Assembly (NCBI GenBank): GCA_021272315.1
Contig: JAJSLI010000121.1
Span: 1-64,000 of the forward strand
Source of the DNA: Methylacidiphilales bacterium
Lineage (GTDB): Bacteria > Verrucomicrobiota > Verrucomicrobiia > Methylacidiphilales > UBA1321
Length of the DNA: 64,000 nt
Direction of reading: 5' to 3'
This document shows positions 8,704 through 17,364 of the stretch, one piece after another. Position 1 is the stretch's first letter. Each line of letters starts with the position of its first letter. Position numbers and translations under genes: made by a program. The notes beneath the pieces were generated by a model. It was not told the origin of the DNA, made no database searches, and saw only the letters and a list, made by a program, of their open reading frames with translations.

Positions 8704-9596
8704 AGATGACGGCTGGCGATGACCTGCTCTTCCGGGGTGCCGGGCGAGAGTTCCAATACAGCGATAGCGGTTTGTGGAAGCGCGGGCAAGAGCGCGGAGA
8801 AGTCGATTTCGCCGTGACCGAGGGGAAGATGGTCCTCCTGCGGGCGGCGGCAATCGTGGATATGGCAGCCCAGGAGGCGCGGCGCGCGCAGGCGCAGGGT
8901 TTCGGCGTGGGAGTGCCAGCCGAGAAATTCCTTGCGGGCGGCGTGGCCGAAATCGTGCCAATAACCGACGATGTCGGCGGGGAAGGCGTCGAGGACCAGG
9001 GGCATTTCCTCCTCGTGGGGAAATTCCTCGAAGTCTTCGCGGATTTCGAAACCGAGCTTGAGTTTGAGTTCGCCGGCCAGCGCCACGATGGGGTCGAGGC
9101 ATTCCTTCACGCGGGGCCAGACCAGGGCGGCAGCTTCGCGCCGCTCCTGGACGGCATGGACCTTGAGATCGGTGTAGCGGCGGTTGAGGTAGGCGCCCCG
9201 AAGGTAGAGGGCCTCGAGTTTCCGGGTGATTTTGCGCGGCCCGGCCCAGCCGAGGTGGAGGACGACAGCGCGGGCGCCGAACTTGGCCGCTTGGCGGAGG
9301 GTTTCCTCGGTGGCCCGGCGGGCGAGGCCCCGGACTTCGGGGCGCGGGTCGGAAAATTCGTAGCAGTTGGGGTTGGGATGAAAAACGCTGGTCGGGACGG
9401 GACAGAAGTTGTGCAGGGAATTGATCTTGATGAGGTCTTGCTCCCACGCCTTGACGATGCCGGGCCAGAGAGAGAGGCGGATGCCGTGACCGAGTTCGAC
9501 GGCGGAAAAGCCGAGCTGGCGGATTTCCTTGAGCATGTCGCAACCGTCCTGGTGCCGGTAGGAGTTCCAGCAGGTGGAGAGGGCCACGGGAGACAT
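8673..9596 (-). CDS. Sugar phosphate isomerase/epimerase family protein (TIM barrel)
   Basis: A 307-residue protein of the xylose-isomerase-like TIM barrel (AP endonuclease 2) superfamily. Visible barrel elements include a first strand (VALSTCWNSYRHQDG), LGFSAVELGHGIR, ARAVVLHLG, KLGFEIREDFEE, YWHDFGHAA and LLGCHIHDCRR. The acidic and histidine residues in these strands fit the divalent-metal site of the superfamily. First gene of the probable three-gene minus-strand operon; its 3' end overlaps the flippase-like gene by 31 bp. Substrate cannot be assigned; members include sugar isomerases, inosose dehydratases and endonucleases. Confidence 0.85.
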   Translation of the reverse strand: MSPVALSTCWNSYRHQDGCDMLKEIRQLGFSAVELGHGIRLSLWPGIVKAWEQDLIKINSLHNFCPVPTSVFHPNPNCYEFSDPRPEVRGLARRATEETLRQAAKFGARAVVLHLGWAGPRKITRKLEALYLRGAYLNRRYTDLKVHAVQERREAAALVWPRVKECLDPIVALAGELKLKLGFEIREDFEEFPHEEEMPLVLDAFPADIVGYWHDFGHAARKEFLGWHSHAETLRLRAPRLLGCHIHDCRRPQEDHLPLGHGEIDFSALLPALPQTAIAVLELSPGTPEEQVIASRHLWNSYAAASG

Positions 9597-9784
9597 GAAG
9601 AGATTTACCCTAGCACATTCGGCATCTCTTCGTCATGCCGATCTTGGGCAATCAAGATGGGACAGGCCGCAACCGATGACCAGAAGCGGGATACATAAAC
9701 AGGATGGAATTCTCGCTTCATAATGGACAGAATGAGCGTAAAGCTACCTTATCGGCGAAAGACAAACACTACCACCACCGACTT

Positions 9785-10918
9785 ATGAACCACCACCCCT
9801 GGATCGCAGTCGTACTCATGCTGGCATCGATGGTCTGCATTGAAGCGGATCCGCCCGCAACATCGCATGACGCCAGCTTCAGCCAGGAAGGCTTGTTCAA
9901 GGCGGATGTCTCCTCGCTTAAAGACACGGAACTGGTGGCGCACCCCGATGTGCCGCTGGCCGGGAACAAGAACGTGCTCTGGTGCGGGACGCTGCAACTG
10001 GCCTGGAACGAGGCGGTGGGGCTGGTGGGCGAGAAACTCCATTTTGTGAACCAACCGTCGGTGGTCAATCTGCTCAACCGGGCCGATTTCACCAAGGCCG
10101 ACCTCGACGCGGCGAGCTACGTGGCGATTGCCGATTTCGAGCACAATAACGTGGAGGATGAAATTCGCGCGGCGCTGGAGAAGACGTTCCAGGGCGCGGC
10201 GTCGCCCGAATTGATTCCGCCGAAGCCGCCAAATCCCGGGCCGTATGATTTCGTCGCCTACGCGTATCTCTACAAGGACCTGGCGTTTGCTCAACCGTTC
10301 GCGGACAACGACCCGCTGGCCTTCGGGACGACACAGGTGAAGAATTTTGGTACCGGCACAGCGCGGGACAACCTGCCGGACGGGGTGATGGACCAGGTTT
10401 CGATTTACGATTACCAGTCGGAGGACAATTTCATCATCAAGTTAAAACCGAAGGCGGAGGGTGATGAGTTGATCCTGGCGAAAGTGCCGCCCGGGGCGAC
10501 TCTTAAGGGGACAATCGACTTGGTGCTCAAACGGATCTCCGTACATGAGCCCGAGGAAATCGGGCCGAGTCCGGTATTGGCGATTCCCAAACTGAATTTT
10601 GATCTGCGGCGGGATTTTCAAGAACTCGAGGGTCTTACCTTGCAGCCAAGTGCAGCCGCCCATGTCAAAAACCTGATAACATCGGAGGTAAAGCAACTGG
10701 TGCGGTTTCAACTCAATGAGAAGGGCGCGATTTTGAAATCGGAGGCGACCATAGTTATGGCGGCAACGGCCATGGCGCCGGAGTATGAGCCGAAGCGCCA
10801 CATCATGATTTTCGACAAACCCTTTCTCATCCTGATGAAGCGGGCGAATTCGGACCGCCCTTATTTTGCGCTGTGGGTGGGCAACGCGTCGCTGCTCGTA
10901 CCGGCGAGCGGGACGTAA
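9785..10918 (+). CDS. Secreted protein with serpin-like segments
   Basis: A 377-residue protein with an N-terminal hydrophobic signal (about 5-21) starting at the ATG at 9785; an upstream in-frame ATG at 9704 would add 27 polar residues. The body resembles a serpin fold in three places. Residues 155-172 (DFVAYAYLYKDLAFAQPF) match the pattern of the serpin breach strand (VNYIYFKGKWxxPF). Residues about 305-328 (VRFQLNEKGAILKSEATIV) match the reactive-loop hinge (NEKGTEAAAAT). Residues 343-370 (FDKPFLILMKRANSDRPYF) match the C-terminal FxxxxPFLFLI block. The hinge has Ile/Leu/Lys/Glu where inhibitory serpins have small residues, so strand insertion may be impaired. Flanked by unrelated genes on both sides. 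The serpin assignment is inference from pattern, not from a search. Confidence 0.7.
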   Translation: MNHHPWIAVVLMLASMVCIEADPPATSHDASFSQEGLFKADVSSLKDTELVAHPDVPLAGNKNVLWCGTLQLAWNEAVGLVGEKLHFVNQPSVVNLLNRADFTKADLDAASYVAIADFEHNNVEDEIRAALEKTFQGAASPELIPPKPPNPGPYDFVAYAYLYKDLAFAQPFADNDPLAFGTTQVKNFGTGTARDNLPDGVMDQVSIYDYQSEDNFIIKLKPKAEGDELILAKVPPGATLKGTIDLVLKRISVHEPEEIGPSPVLAIPKLNFDLRRDFQELEGLTLQPSAAAHVKNLITSEVKQLVRFQLNEKGAILKSEATIVMAATAMAPEYEPKRHIMIFDKPFLILMKRANSDRPYFALWVGNASLLVPASGT

Positions 10919-11006
10919 TGGCGATCTATGCCCGTCGCTGAATTTTTGACGAAATTACGGAATTAACGGAATTTTTAGAAAGCAGGGGAAGTTTTTTGAA
11001 CAGGCA

Positions 11007-11046
11007 CGGCAGCGTTCTTTCAGGGCGAAGCGTTACCGCCGTCCGC
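11007..11046. repeat. Dispersed 40-bp repeat, copy 1 (overlaps 3' end of HIT gene)
   Basis: On the minus strand this 40-bp stretch matches 53166-53205 on the plus strand with only three differences. It contains the final codons and stop of the HIT gene plus 13 bp beyond. See also the copies at 53130-53205. Confidence 0.75.
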
Positions 11047-11520
11047 TAGGACCTTCTTCAGCGTCGCGTAGATCGTCTCTAGGTCATTGGGATGGACCCG
11101 GGTCCCGGCGGTCACGGTCATGAAATTGGCATCACCGCGCCACCGCGGGACCAGGTGGACATGGAGATGCTGTTCGATGCCAGCTCCCGCCGCGATGCCC
11201 AGGTTGATGCCCACGTTGAACCCGTGCGGGTGAAATGCCGCCGTTACCGCCGCCTTCATCTGCTTGAGCATGGTCATTAATTCGAGCAATTCATCGTCGC
11301 TCAGGTCCTCCAAGTCGGGGACGGCCCGATAAGGCACGATCATCAGGTGCGCCGTGTTGTACGGGTAGAGGTTCAGGACGGCAAAGCAGCTCTTGCCCCG
11401 CGCCAGGACATGGTTGGCCTGATCATCGGAGCTGCGTGCGATCTCGGCAAAGACATCGCCCCTCGCTTCCGAGGGCTGAGTCACGTAAAGATTGCGCCAC
11501 GAGGCCCAGAGATGTTCCAT
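11020..11520 (-). CDS. HIT family nucleotide hydrolase/transferase
   Basis: A 166-residue HIT-superfamily protein, most like the Ap4A phosphorylase/HIT-like branch. The catalytic histidine triad is HLHVHLVP (His118, 120 and 122), preceded by the usual GINLGIAAGAGIEQ nucleotide-binding loop. The ATG at 11520 is only 17 bp from the divergent holA start, so the promoters must overlap. The last eight residues (ADGGNASP) and the stop lie in a dispersed repeat whose second copy is at 53166-53205, so the C-terminus appears to have been rewritten by repeat insertion. Cytoplasmic; likely cleaves dinucleoside polyphosphates or similar nucleotides. Confidence 0.9.
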   Translation of the reverse strand: MEHLWASWRNLYVTQPSEARGDVFAEIARSSDDQANHVLARGKSCFAVLNLYPYNTAHLMIVPYRAVPDLEDLSDDELLELMTMLKQMKAAVTAAFHPHGFNVGINLGIAAGAGIEQHLHVHLVPRWRGDANFMTVTAGTRVHPNDLETIYATLKKVLADGGNASP

Positions 11521-11537
11521 ATACCCTCCAACTAATC

Positions 11538-12641
11538 ATGGCCACGCCAGCAAGCAATACGAAAGCAGCCGCCATCCATTTTTTGAGCGGCTCCGACGAG
11601 GACGCCGTCAAGAAGGCCGCCGCCGACTTGGCGCGCCGGTTCGCCCCCGACGACGCGATGAATTTTGAGACCATCGACGGCCGGGCCGATTCGGTTGACG
11701 ACGCCATCCGCTCCATCCAGAAGGTTCGCGAAGCCATCCTCACGCTTCCTTTCTTCGGCGGGGGCAAGCTTGTCTGGTGGAAGGGGGTCAATTTCTTCGA
11801 CGAAAGCGGCGTTGGCCGCCATGCCTCCGTCAAGGAGGCCCTCGAGGAATTTCTGCCCGACCTCGACAAGGTCGACGGAACATCGGTCACCCTTCTGATC
11901 AGCGCCTCCGGCGTCCACAAGGGCCGCGTCTTCGGCAAGGCGCTGCTCAAGCTGGCCCAAGCCAGGTATTTCGACCTGCCCGATCTCCGGAAAACGAGTG
12001 AGGACGAAATCATCTTCCAGATCGAGGGCCGGATGAAAGCCGCCCATCTGCGGCCCGGCCCCGGCGCGGCGGAACGCTTTTTCCAGGCGACTGGGATCGA
12101 CACTGCGCTCTGGTCTCAGGAAATCGAAAAGCTCAGCCTTTTTGCAGGGGAGGCGAAGGCCGAGTTGACCCGCGATGATGTCAATCACGTTATCAGCGGC
12201 AGCCGGGAAATCCTCGTCTGGGATTTCTGTCATGCGGTCCTCTCGGGTGAGGCAAAAGCGGCCCTCGCCCAACTTTCGATCCTTCTCGCCCAGGACGAAT
12301 CAGAAGTCGGCATCCTGATCCTGCTCGCGGGTCAGGTTCGCCAGGCCGCTCTCGCGGCGGTATTGCGCGATAATAAAATGCTCCGGCTGGCCAACCGCGG
12401 CTCGTTCACCTCGGCGGAAGTCAGCGCCGCGGGTGAAGCCTATCTCCCGCGAAAAAAAGACGGTGAACCGATCAGCACTTACGCCCTCGGTCAGGTGGCC
12501 CAGCGTAGTCAGCATCGGCCGGTTGCTTTTTGGTTTCATGCCCTTTCGCTCATCTTTCATGCCCAGCGGGAAATGCTTACGGGACTGGGGGACAAACGGC
12601 GCGTTCTGGAATTGGTTGTTTTTGGGATCGTTGCAGGATAG
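11538..12641 (+). CDS. holA: DNA polymerase III subunit delta
   Basis: A 367-residue clamp-loader delta subunit (HolA family, AAA+-like without a P-loop). N-terminal IHFLSGSDEDAVKKAA, then the conserved block with SIQKVREAILTLPFFGGGKLVWWKG, in which delta proteins carry the SLF/LPFF-type hydrophobic segment that opens the beta clamp. The middle has REILVWDFCHAVLSGEAKAAL and the C-terminal helical collar ends in MLTGLGDKRRVLELVVF. Length fits the family (about 340). The chosen ATG at 11538 gives MATPASNTK; the longer frame overlaps the divergent HIT gene. Confidence 0.88.
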   Translation: MATPASNTKAAAIHFLSGSDEDAVKKAAADLARRFAPDDAMNFETIDGRADSVDDAIRSIQKVREAILTLPFFGGGKLVWWKGVNFFDESGVGRHASVKEALEEFLPDLDKVDGTSVTLLISASGVHKGRVFGKALLKLAQARYFDLPDLRKTSEDEIIFQIEGRMKAAHLRPGPGAAERFFQATGIDTALWSQEIEKLSLFAGEAKAELTRDDVNHVISGSREILVWDFCHAVLSGEAKAALAQLSILLAQDESEVGILILLAGQVRQAALAAVLRDNKMLRLANRGSFTSAEVSAAGEAYLPRKKDGEPISTYALGQVAQRSQHRPVAFWFHALSLIFHAQREMLTGLGDKRRVLELVVFGIVAG

Positions 12642-12738
12642 TGTCTAAGCTTGCGGACTGTTCTTCTCATCGGTAAGATTGTACATTATTGAGTGTAAAA
12701 TGTTTGACCTCTGGCAGGCAAAGCAACTAGATACAAGC

Positions 12739-13476
12739 ATGTCATTTCGCGTAACGGCACTTAAGCGTCATTGCCTCGTGCTATTCCTTCTCGGAATGGT
12801 CTTCGTTCCGGCGTGGTCGCAGAACCCAGCCCCGGATCGCCCCGTTCTCTTCGACAACCGTGATGGCATCGCGACATTCTTCGGCACCTCACCGTTTGTC
12901 ACCTCTTCAACATCCAATCCCAATTACGCTGCCAATAGCCAATGGTTAAAAGTGGAGTTGCACTACAGTGTTACAACCAAACCCGATCAGCCTCCTTTCC
13001 TCCCGTCCGTCACCTTCAAGGTTTGGATCGAGGGGCGCGATTTGTACGATCCCCGGGGCAAGCCGGGCGTGGGAATTGCTGTCGCGCTGACCGGTTCGGT
13101 CACTTACATTAACGTCCCGGCAGGCAGGGACAACTACGGTGTTTTTTACGTCCATCCCAATACCCTGGCCCGCTACAGCACATCCGCCGGTTACACCGAC
13201 TTCGACCGCACGTTCAATGTTCATGCGGAAGCCTATGTCGGCGACCAACTCTCCGATTACTTTGACAAGAGAAAAGAAGATGACCTCAATTGGTTTAAGC
13301 CGCTGACGGTCATTGAAGGACTCGTCTATCGCCAGAATCAGTGCGCCTTTATCGTCGATTCACCGGATCGATATCCGGCCATCAAGCTGGAAGACAAGGA
13401 CTCGTCTTCCTCCTCTTCGGCTCCTTCGTTGTCGCCACCACCGGCGCCAGCGCCGACCCCGGCGCCTACCCAGTAA
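12739..13476 (+). CDS. Secreted protein of pilus-like locus (Amuc_1102-position)
   Basis: A 245-residue protein with a signal peptide (basic MSFRVTALKRH, then a hydrophobic stretch to about residue 29 ending AWSQ). The body is rich in beta-strand-like sequence (WLKVELHYSV, VTFKVWIEGRD, GVGIAVALTGS). The tail, after about residue 220, is low-complexity Ser then Pro/Ala. It is the first gene of the locus and ends 40 bp before the PilM-PilN fusion, the position held by Amuc_1102 in Akkermansia. I infer it is an exported component of that envelope machine; no enzyme motif is visible. Start chosen at 12739 for the signal peptide; an ATG at 12700 is also in frame. Confidence 0.75.
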   Translation: MSFRVTALKRHCLVLFLLGMVFVPAWSQNPAPDRPVLFDNRDGIATFFGTSPFVTSSTSNPNYAANSQWLKVELHYSVTTKPDQPPFLPSVTFKVWIEGRDLYDPRGKPGVGIAVALTGSVTYINVPAGRDNYGVFYVHPNTLARYSTSAGYTDFDRTFNVHAEAYVGDQLSDYFDKRKEDDLNWFKPLTVIEGLVYRQNQCAFIVDSPDRYPAIKLEDKDSSSSSSAPSLSPPPAPAPTPAPTQ

Positions 13477-13516
13477 CTTTTCGGAAATTTTATCCTTAGC
13501 CCGTAATTCTCCCATC

Positions 13517-15295
13517 ATGGCTGCTGCTCAAAAAGTCGTAACAGTTGATCTCGGCACAAGTACGCTCAAGTTTGGTGAGTTTGGTATTGGTCGTGGCGGC
13601 ACACTCACTCTGCTTCGCTACGGGATCGCCGAGCTGGGGCTTGATCCCAACAAGGAGGAAGTGAGATCCAAATTCATCACGCCCACCCTGGCCAAACTTT
13701 TCAAGGATCACGGCGTCCGCGCGGGTGAAGTCCTTCTCTCCATCTCCGGCCAAAGCGTCTTTATGCGCTTCGTGAAGCTTCCCGCCATCAACACCACCCA
13801 GGTTGAGGAGGTGGTTGCTTTCGAAGCCAAGCAAAACGTCCCCTTCCCTATTGATGAAGTGACTTGGGATTACCAGATGATGCCCAACCGCAGCGCCACG
13901 GCCGGAAGCGACGCCGAGGCAGTCATTGTGGCCATCAAGAAGGACGTTCTGGAGGCTGAGGTCGATGCGGTTGTAAAAGCCGGGATGAAAATCAAACGGG
14001 TCGACGTTGCCCCGTTCGCCCTTCTTAACGCCTTCCGCTACAGCGAACCTCAGACCGATGACTGCTCCCTTATCATCGACATGGGCGCCCGCTCGACCAA
14101 CCTTGTTTTTGTCGAAAAATCGAGCTTTTGGATACGGAATATTCCCATTGCGGGGAATCAAATTTCCCAGAACATCTGCAACGATCTCCAGGAACCCTTC
14201 GTCGCTGCCGAGACCCTTAAGAAGGGGAAGGGCTTCGTCTCCCTCGGCGGCGTTTACGCCGACCCGGAAGATGCCGACGCCGCCCGCATATCGAAGATTA
14301 TCCGGTCCACGATGACCAAGCTGCATATCGATATCAACCGCTCTGTCGCCTTTTATCGCACTTCCCTCAACGGCGGTCCTCCCAAACGGGTCTTTCTCAC
14401 CGGAGGCAGTTCCCAGCTTCCGTATCTCGATCTCTTCATTGCGGACAAGCTCAGCCTCCCGGTGGCCTACTTCAATCCCCTGCGCAACGTCGATCTCGCT
14501 CCCTCCCTCAATCGGGAGCATCTCCAGCAGAACAACTGTTGCACCGCGGAACTCGTCGGTCTGGCGCTGCGCGCAACGGGAAGCTGCCCGGCGGAAATCA
14601 ACCTCGAGGCCCCCAGCCTCGCCGCCCGTGCCGACAAACGCCGCAAGCAACCCTTTTATTTTTGCGCGCTTGCCATCTGGATCATTTTTTTCGTCTGCCT
14701 CTCTCTCTCTTTCTGGCAGCAAATCAACCTCACGAGGGCAACCACCGACAAACTCCGCAGTGAGACGGAACACCTTAAGAACAACGCGAGCTCGATCAAG
14801 CAACTGGCCGAGCAAGCCGATTCCCTCGACCGGGTCCGCAACGCCGTGGCGGCTCTCGGCCAGCAACGCAACGCCTGGCCGGAAATTCTTTCCGCCTTGA
14901 ACGACAAGATTCCCCAGGGCGTCTGGATTACGGAATTGACGCCCACTTATGAGGCCCCGGCGACTTCCGGCAGTCGGGGCGCGCAGGGCGGAGGACCGGC
15001 GCCGGTTTTCTCCGCAGGCAACACACAGGTGCCGAACCAAGTCAACGTACTCATCATTAATGGTCTCTACCATTCCTATGACAAGACCATGCAGGTGGAC
15101 TCGACAAGCTTGGGTGCTTTTGTCAACGCATTGGCCACGCTGCCTTATTTCAACATCAATACTGCGAAGACCAGTGAAACTCTCATTTCCTTCACCACGC
15201 ACGACACCGATCCCAATTCGTTTGCCCAGAGATTTTCCATCCATCTGAAACTCAAAAATCCGATCATCGTCAGGACGGATTTCCGCACTCCATGA
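13517..15295 (+). CDS. PilM-PilN fusion, type IV pilus-like assembly protein (Amuc_1101-like)
   Basis: A 592-residue protein joining two pilus-assembly modules. Residues 1 to about 370 are a PilM/FtsA-type actin-fold ATPase: VVTVDLGTSTLKFGEF near the start (phosphate 1), SLIIDMGARSTNLVFVE (phosphate 2) and RVFLTGGSSQLPYLD (adenosine motif). Residues about 380-402 form one transmembrane helix. The rest is a PilN-like part: a coiled coil (about 405-445) and a periplasmic domain with WPEILSALNDKIPQGVWITEL. In Pseudomonas-type systems PilM and PilN are separate and PilN's N-terminal peptide docks in PilM; here they are covalently joined. Its stop overlaps the next start (ATGA). No PilB/PilT ATPase is in the window. 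Confidence 0.88.
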   Translation: MAAAQKVVTVDLGTSTLKFGEFGIGRGGTLTLLRYGIAELGLDPNKEEVRSKFITPTLAKLFKDHGVRAGEVLLSISGQSVFMRFVKLPAINTTQVEEVVAFEAKQNVPFPIDEVTWDYQMMPNRSATAGSDAEAVIVAIKKDVLEAEVDAVVKAGMKIKRVDVAPFALLNAFRYSEPQTDDCSLIIDMGARSTNLVFVEKSSFWIRNIPIAGNQISQNICNDLQEPFVAAETLKKGKGFVSLGGVYADPEDADAARISKIIRSTMTKLHIDINRSVAFYRTSLNGGPPKRVFLTGGSSQLPYLDLFIADKLSLPVAYFNPLRNVDLAPSLNREHLQQNNCCTAELVGLALRATGSCPAEINLEAPSLAARADKRRKQPFYFCALAIWIIFFVCLSLSFWQQINLTRATTDKLRSETEHLKNNASSIKQLAEQADSLDRVRNAVAALGQQRNAWPEILSALNDKIPQGVWITELTPTYEAPATSGSRGAQGGGPAPVFSAGNTQVPNQVNVLIINGLYHSYDKTMQVDSTSLGAFVNALATLPYFNINTAKTSETLISFTTHDTDPNSFAQRFSIHLKLKNPIIVRTDFRTP

Positions 15296-16272
15296 AAAAA
15301 CTATCGCGGTTCGACATCTCGATCATCATCGCCTTCGTGATCATCGCTCTCATTGGTGGTGGAGCCGCCTATTACCTCGACGCTTACCAATTGGCCGATG
15401 CCCAGAACGATGTCCAGGCTGCCAACGACGATTTTCAACAATACTCCTCGAAGATGGTGTTTCTCCCCACCCGGGAAAATCTCAAGATTCTCCAGGGCAA
15501 CATCGATCTCATCCATACGCAGCTCGATCCCATGGTGAAGGATCATCTTCAAGCTCCGGGCAACAAACTGGCTGACATCGTCACCAAGAACACCGTCGAC
15601 TGGAAACGCGACCTCGACGATAACGTGGCCAAGCTCAATGCCGCCGCCAAAGCGCACAACGTCCAGGTCCCCGACAGTTATTATTACAGTTTTTCCTATT
15701 TTCTTAGCAATGCGCCCTCTGAAGAAAATACCGCGGTCCTGAGCAAGCAGCTTCTGGCCATCGAGGAGATAGTCAACATTCTCATCGGCGCGCCGGTCGA
15801 CGCCATCACTTCAATCCGCCGCACCTCGGAGGGCGCGGGCGCCAAGGATAGTGAATTGCTGCCCGGCCATTCCGTCGAAATCGCGGGTGGCCTCTACACC
15901 GCCTATCCCCTTGAAATCGAGTTCGACACGACGACCAATGCTCTCCGCAAAGTCGTCAATGACCTCATGCAGTCGCCCTACGTTTTTATCATTCGCAGCA
16001 TTTCGGTGCAAAACAACCACCCCACTTCGCCCCAACTCGGCGATCTCGACAAAATCGCCGGAGCTCAAGCGCAATCATCCGCTTCCGTCACGGATTCCCC
16101 CGGCGCCGTCGCCGAGACCAAATCCACGGCTGGCCCGCAATATCTCTTCGGCGGCGAAACTCTTCATGTCCGCATGCGCATCGATTTCATCGAGTGGAAG
16201 GGCCTCCCCTCCGACGCTGCCAATGCGGGGGAAACCCCCGCTCCCAATCCGGCTTCACCCACGGGCAACTGA
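15292..16272 (+). CDS. PilO-like envelope protein, Amuc_1100 family
   Basis: A 326-residue protein with a short cytoplasmic N-terminus, one transmembrane helix (about 7-27), a helical coiled-coil region (about 28-95) and a periplasmic C-terminal domain. The block YPLEIEFDTTTNALRKVVN followed by SPYVFIIRSISVQNN (about 204-240) has the same layout as the corresponding region of Akkermansia Amuc_1100 (PLEIAF..., then FTVNSIRIRN...), the TLR2-active pilus-associated protein. Family knowledge points to a PilO-like alpha/beta dimerisation fold. It overlaps the PilM-PilN gene by 4 bp and the next gene by 1 bp (TGATG), so it is translationally coupled. Homology is judged by eye and from gene order. 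Confidence 0.82.
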   Translation: MKKLSRFDISIIIAFVIIALIGGGAAYYLDAYQLADAQNDVQAANDDFQQYSSKMVFLPTRENLKILQGNIDLIHTQLDPMVKDHLQAPGNKLADIVTKNTVDWKRDLDDNVAKLNAAAKAHNVQVPDSYYYSFSYFLSNAPSEENTAVLSKQLLAIEEIVNILIGAPVDAITSIRRTSEGAGAKDSELLPGHSVEIAGGLYTAYPLEIEFDTTTNALRKVVNDLMQSPYVFIIRSISVQNNHPTSPQLGDLDKIAGAQAQSSASVTDSPGAVAETKSTAGPQYLFGGETLHVRMRIDFIEWKGLPSDAANAGETPAPNPASPTGN

Positions 16273-17351
16273 TGAAAACAAAACCAGAAACGCTCGTCCT
16301 CGCCCTGGCCCTCGGCTTCCTTGCCCTCGGTGCCGGCGCCTTGGGCTACTTGTTCCCCGATATCCAGGACCTCACCAACGTCAAATCCACCCAACCGAGC
16401 AACCCGCATAGTCTTCATCCTCTTCATGCGGCAGACCTCCAGGCCAGCTTCTCCGCGTGGACAGCGCCCGCTTCCTGGCCGGAGCCTGCCAACCAGCATC
16501 TTCTCTTCATCTCCGATCCCTATCTTTTCTATCCCGCTCGTTATCCCACCGGGGATTACATCGCCAAGCTCGACGAAAATGCGCGGTCCAACAAGGGTGT
16601 CCTTATCAGCTGGTATCGAAAGCACCATCTCGATTTCACCGCGCCAAACGTCGACGATCAGGATCCCGACGGCGACGGCTTCTCCAACATCGTCGAGTTC
16701 AAGAACGAGCAGCCGGGCCAGAGGCTCGATGCCTTCCATTGCGATGGCTCGAATTCGACCGATCCCCTCGATCCGCAGAGCCACCCAAGCTATCTTTCCC
16801 GACTTCGTCTTGAGAAATACGACAGCGTTCCCTTCCACATCGAGTTTCGCGGTTATCAGGAGATCAATGGTGTTTATCAGTTCCAGCTCTATCTCCGTGA
16901 CGTACCCAGCGAGCAACAGCCCCGGCTGAAAAAAACCGGCGATCCTCTTGGTCTCGAGGGTTACATTGTCGGCGACTTCCACCTCAACAATGTCCAGGAG
17001 AAAGATGTGCACACCGGCATCGTATCTCAGGTGGATGAATCCACGCTCGACCTCCTCAAGCCCGACATTGACTACAAGATCACCCTCACCTTTCGCAAGG
17101 AAGTTGATGCGCCCGAATCGACCGCCAGTTTGGTCATGTTAATGCCATCGGAAGTCGGCAAGGAAATCAAGGTGGCTCGTGACAAAGTCTTCTCTGTTCC
17201 CTTTATCACGGACAAACAATTCCGCCTTGTAGATGTTAGCGATGCCGGCGCTGTCATTCGCGATGCTGACCCTAAAAATCCTCAAAAAATACCGATTCTT
17301 AAGTTAATTCCGTCGGAATGGGACGATGTGCCGCAATCCAAATCCCCCTAA
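16272..17351 (+). CDS. Single-pass envelope protein of pilus-like locus (Amuc_1099-position)
   Basis: A 359-residue protein with an N-terminal transmembrane or signal-anchor segment (about 8-28, ending GYLFPDI) and a mostly polar periplasmic part. A Ca-binding-like segment DDQDPDGDGFSNIVEF (about 136-151) resembles a thrombospondin type 3/dockerin-like DxDxDG loop. PSYLSRLRLEKYDSVPFHIEF follows. It overlaps the Amuc_1100-like gene by one base and is followed by a 64-bp gap with a candidate promoter before the secretin, matching the position of Amuc_1099. Likely links the inner-membrane PilM/N/O part to the secretin, a PilP-like role by position only. Confidence 0.72.
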   Translation: MKTKPETLVLALALGFLALGAGALGYLFPDIQDLTNVKSTQPSNPHSLHPLHAADLQASFSAWTAPASWPEPANQHLLFISDPYLFYPARYPTGDYIAKLDENARSNKGVLISWYRKHHLDFTAPNVDDQDPDGDGFSNIVEFKNEQPGQRLDAFHCDGSNSTDPLDPQSHPSYLSRLRLEKYDSVPFHIEFRGYQEINGVYQFQLYLRDVPSEQQPRLKKTGDPLGLEGYIVGDFHLNNVQEKDVHTGIVSQVDESTLDLLKPDIDYKITLTFRKEVDAPESTASLVMLMPSEVGKEIKVARDKVFSVPFITDKQFRLVDVSDAGAVIRDADPKNPQKIPILKLIPSEWDDVPQSKSP

Positions 17352-17364
17352 GCTACTTTAGGAG

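Noticed and set aside
8704-9543. N-terminal extension of the flippase-like gene in the same frame
   Set aside because: It lies in the epimerase gene in another frame and is Pro/Arg-rich; the membrane protein starts naturally at 8703.
13496-15244. 582-residue minus-strand ORF opposite the PilM-PilN gene
   Set aside because: The plus strand encodes conserved actin-fold motifs and is coupled to its neighbours; the antisense frame is a composition shadow.
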